Source: UBA2160 sp964588665 (lineage in GTDB: Bacteria; Chloroflexota; Dehalococcoidia; Lucifugimonadales; UBA1123). Taken from it: 64,000 nt of DNA. Location: assembly GCA_964588665.1 (NCBI GenBank), contig CAZPQQ010000006.1, positions 1 through 64,000 of the forward strand, written 5' to 3'. A model generated the notes under the pieces. That model was not told the DNA's origin, searched no databases, and worked only from the letters and a program-made list of their open reading frames with translations. Within the stretch, counting starts at the first letter, position 1, and the number at the start of each line of letters is the position of its first letter. This document shows positions 62,579-64,000 of this stretch, one piece after another. A program made the position numbers and the translations under genes.

Positions 62579-63181
62579 ATGATTCTGAGCGACCGGACAA
62601 TCCGTCAGGAAATGGCCCACGGACGAATCGTCATCGAACCCCTGGCTGAGTTCGCAGTGCAGCCGGCGAGCGTCGACATCCGGCTCGACCGCGAGATCCT
62701 CATCTTTCGCAACAACCAGCGGACCCATATCGACGTGACCAAGCCAGCCGACGACGTCGTCGAGCAGGTCATGATGGAAGACGGCGTGCCCTTCCTACTG
62801 CATCCTGGTCAATTCGCCCTGGGGAGCACCTTCGAGACAGTCACAATTCCCGACGACATCGTGGCCCGAATCGAAGGCAAGAGCTCTCTCGCACGGTACG
62901 GTCTGCTGATACACTCGACCGCCGGGTTCGTCGATCCCGGCTGGAGCGGCAAACTGACGCTCGAGTTCTCAAACGTGGGAATCCTCGGCATCACGCTCTA
63001 TTACGGGATGAAGATCGGCCACATCTCGTTCACCAAGCTTTCGACCCCAGCCGACAACCCATACGGGTCCAGCAACCTTCGAAGCAAGTATCAAGGGCAG
63101 GACCGCCCGGCCACGTCCAAGTACTACCTGGACTACCAGTTGCCTTTCAACGGGTCGGAGCAATCAGCTCCCGACGCGTAG
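62579..63181 (+). CDS. dcd: dCTP deaminase
   Basis: Dcd deaminates dCTP to dUTP for thymidylate synthesis. The 200-residue protein has the trimeric dUTPase-like fold: MILSDRTIRQEM, QPASVDIRLDREILIF, GKSSLARYGLLIHSTAGFVDPGWSGKLTLEF (about 96-126) with the catalytic Glu, and YYGMKIGHISFTKLSTPADNPYGSS. The ATG at 62579 has GAGGAC upstream. A longer frame to 62450 has no family match and overlaps the terminator. It may also hydrolyse dUTP, as bifunctional forms do, but this cannot be told. Confidence 0.95.
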   Translation: MILSDRTIRQEMAHGRIVIEPLAEFAVQPASVDIRLDREILIFRNNQRTHIDVTKPADDVVEQVMMEDGVPFLLHPGQFALGSTFETVTIPDDIVARIEGKSSLARYGLLIHSTAGFVDPGWSGKLTLEFSNVGILGITLYYGMKIGHISFTKLSTPADNPYGSSNLRSKYQGQDRPATSKYYLDYQLPFNGSEQSAPDA

Positions 63182-63232
63182 ACAACAGGCCGCGTTCGCC
63201 CGGAATGTGATCGAGGTTCGACAAGGCCCACC

Positions 63233-64000
63233 ATGTCCTCCATGCAACGCGCGTTAGAGCTGGCCCGACAGGCGGTCGGCGTCTCAAGTCCCAACCCGCC
63301 CGTCGGCGCGGTGCTCGTTCGCGATGGCGAGGTGGTCGGCGAGGGCCGGACGCAACCGCCGAGACAGGCGCACGCCGAGATCGTGGCACTGGCGGCGGCC
63401 GGCGACCGAGCTCGGGGCGCTGCCCTCTACGTCACGCTTGAGCCATGCAATCACCACGGCCGCACCGGGCCGTGCACCGAGGCCATCATCGCCGCGGGCG
63501 TCGCTGAGGTCCACGCGGCGATCCCCGATCCCAGCCACGTCATCGACGGACGCGGGTTCGACCGGCTTCGCGACGCGGGGATCACGGTGACTGTCGGCGA
63601 AGGCGCCGACGAGGCCGCTGAGCTGGCAGAACCCCATGCCAAGTACATCACTACAGGGCTGCCGCTGGTGACCGGAAAGTTCGCCATCAGCCTGGACGGC
63701 AAGATCGCGACTCGCTCAGGCGAATCCCGATGGATTTCGGGCGAGGAGTCCCGGCGCTACACCCACGAGCTCCGCGCCGCCTCGGACGCGATCTTGGCCG
63801 GCATCGAGACGGTGATCGTCGACAACCCGCAGCTATCGGCCCGCGACGCCGACGGCAGTCCGCTAACCCGTCAACCGGTTCGAGTGATCGTGGATAGCCG
63901 AGGTCGCCTGCCCAGTGACGCGCGCCTGCTGTCGGAGCCGGGCACGACGCTGGTCGCGGTGGCGACGGACGACGCTCAGGTGACTGAACGGCTAAACGAA
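63233..64000 (+). CDS. ribD: Riboflavin biosynthesis protein RibD (partial at right edge)
   Basis: RibD deaminates and then reduces the pyrimidine intermediate of riboflavin synthesis. The 256 codons in the window cover the whole deaminase domain, with its zinc motif HAEIVAL (about 48-54) and TLEPCNHHGRTGPCTEA (about 71-87), and a large part of the reductase domain, with VTGKFAISLDGKIATRSGESRWISG (about 147-171) and ASDAILAGIETVIVDNPQLSAR. The ATG is at 63233. The gene runs off the right edge. It lies 52 bases after dcd. Confidence 0.93.
   Translation, partial: MSSMQRALELARQAVGVSSPNPPVGAVLVRDGEVVGEGRTQPPRQAHAEIVALAAAGDRARGAALYVTLEPCNHHGRTGPCTEAIIAAGVAEVHAAIPDPSHVIDGRGFDRLRDAGITVTVGEGADEAAELAEPHAKYITTGLPLVTGKFAISLDGKIATRSGESRWISGEESRRYTHELRAASDAILAGIETVIVDNPQLSARDADGSPLTRQPVRVIVDSRGRLPSDARLLSEPGTTLVAVATDDAQVTERLNE

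Overview
The window looks like a chromosome segment of a Chloroflexota bacterium, probably in or near Dehalococcoidia/SAR202. This is inference. It rests on the order rsmH-ftsA-ftsZ ... nrdR-nrdJ with no murein genes between them, a B12-dependent ribonucleotide reductase, a PspA/PspAA/PspAB stress set of the Actinobacteria/Chloroflexota type, enolase-superfamily sugar-acid dehydratases, many GTG/TTG starts, and REP-like hairpins in the spacers. No rRNA, tRNA or CRISPR array was recognised, so lineage cannot be fixed from a marker RNA.

Layout. 1-10.4 kb: a small GIY-YIG-like protein, a truncated PSP1 protein, holB, a very large FtsX-type ABC permease, a frameshifted aldo/keto reductase, a frameshifted htpX, and an envelope-stress module (pspAB facing pspAA-pspA-small membrane protein). 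10.4-18 kb: catabolic genes (two enolase-superfamily proteins, a UxuA-like dehydratase, a GH114-like lipoprotein, a methyltransferase, an enoyl-CoA hydratase, a class I glutamine amidotransferase). 18-29.3 kb: gyrA, a STAS-like protein, an MMPL transporter, an M28 peptidase, then dnaJ-prmA-hypothetical-rsmE. 29.3-37.4 kb, minus strand: gpsA, der-plsY, argF, a Fur/PerR regulator, rplS-priA. 37.5-39.5 kb: an AT-richer accessory patch with three unknown genes, a broken IS1380-type transposase and a perfect 20-bp hairpin. 39.5-47.7 kb: an MFS transporter, birA, two SDR genes (one without catalytic residues), yggU, fic, yggT-proC, pdxA. 47.9-56.5 kb: a broken M48 protease, nrdJ, nrdR, a hemerythrin protein, ftsZ, ftsA, rsmH. 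56.8-64 kb: a MogA-like gene with a probable ATT start, trmD, lepB, an ECF sigma factor with an unusually long Ala/Pro-rich anti-sigma factor, a SIMPL lipoprotein, dcd, and the start of ribD.

How parts fit. The Psp proteins, HtpX, LepB, the ECF/anti-sigma pair and the SIMPL lipoprotein all concern envelope quality control. The SIMPL gene has a candidate ECF-type promoter, so it may belong to the regulon of the neighbouring sigma factor. The 11-16 kb genes look like a sugar-acid utilisation set. Most of the rest is core housekeeping. Four genes carry frameshifts (aldo/keto reductase, htpX, an M48 protease, a transposase). Whether these are pseudogenes or assembly errors cannot be decided from the sequence alone.
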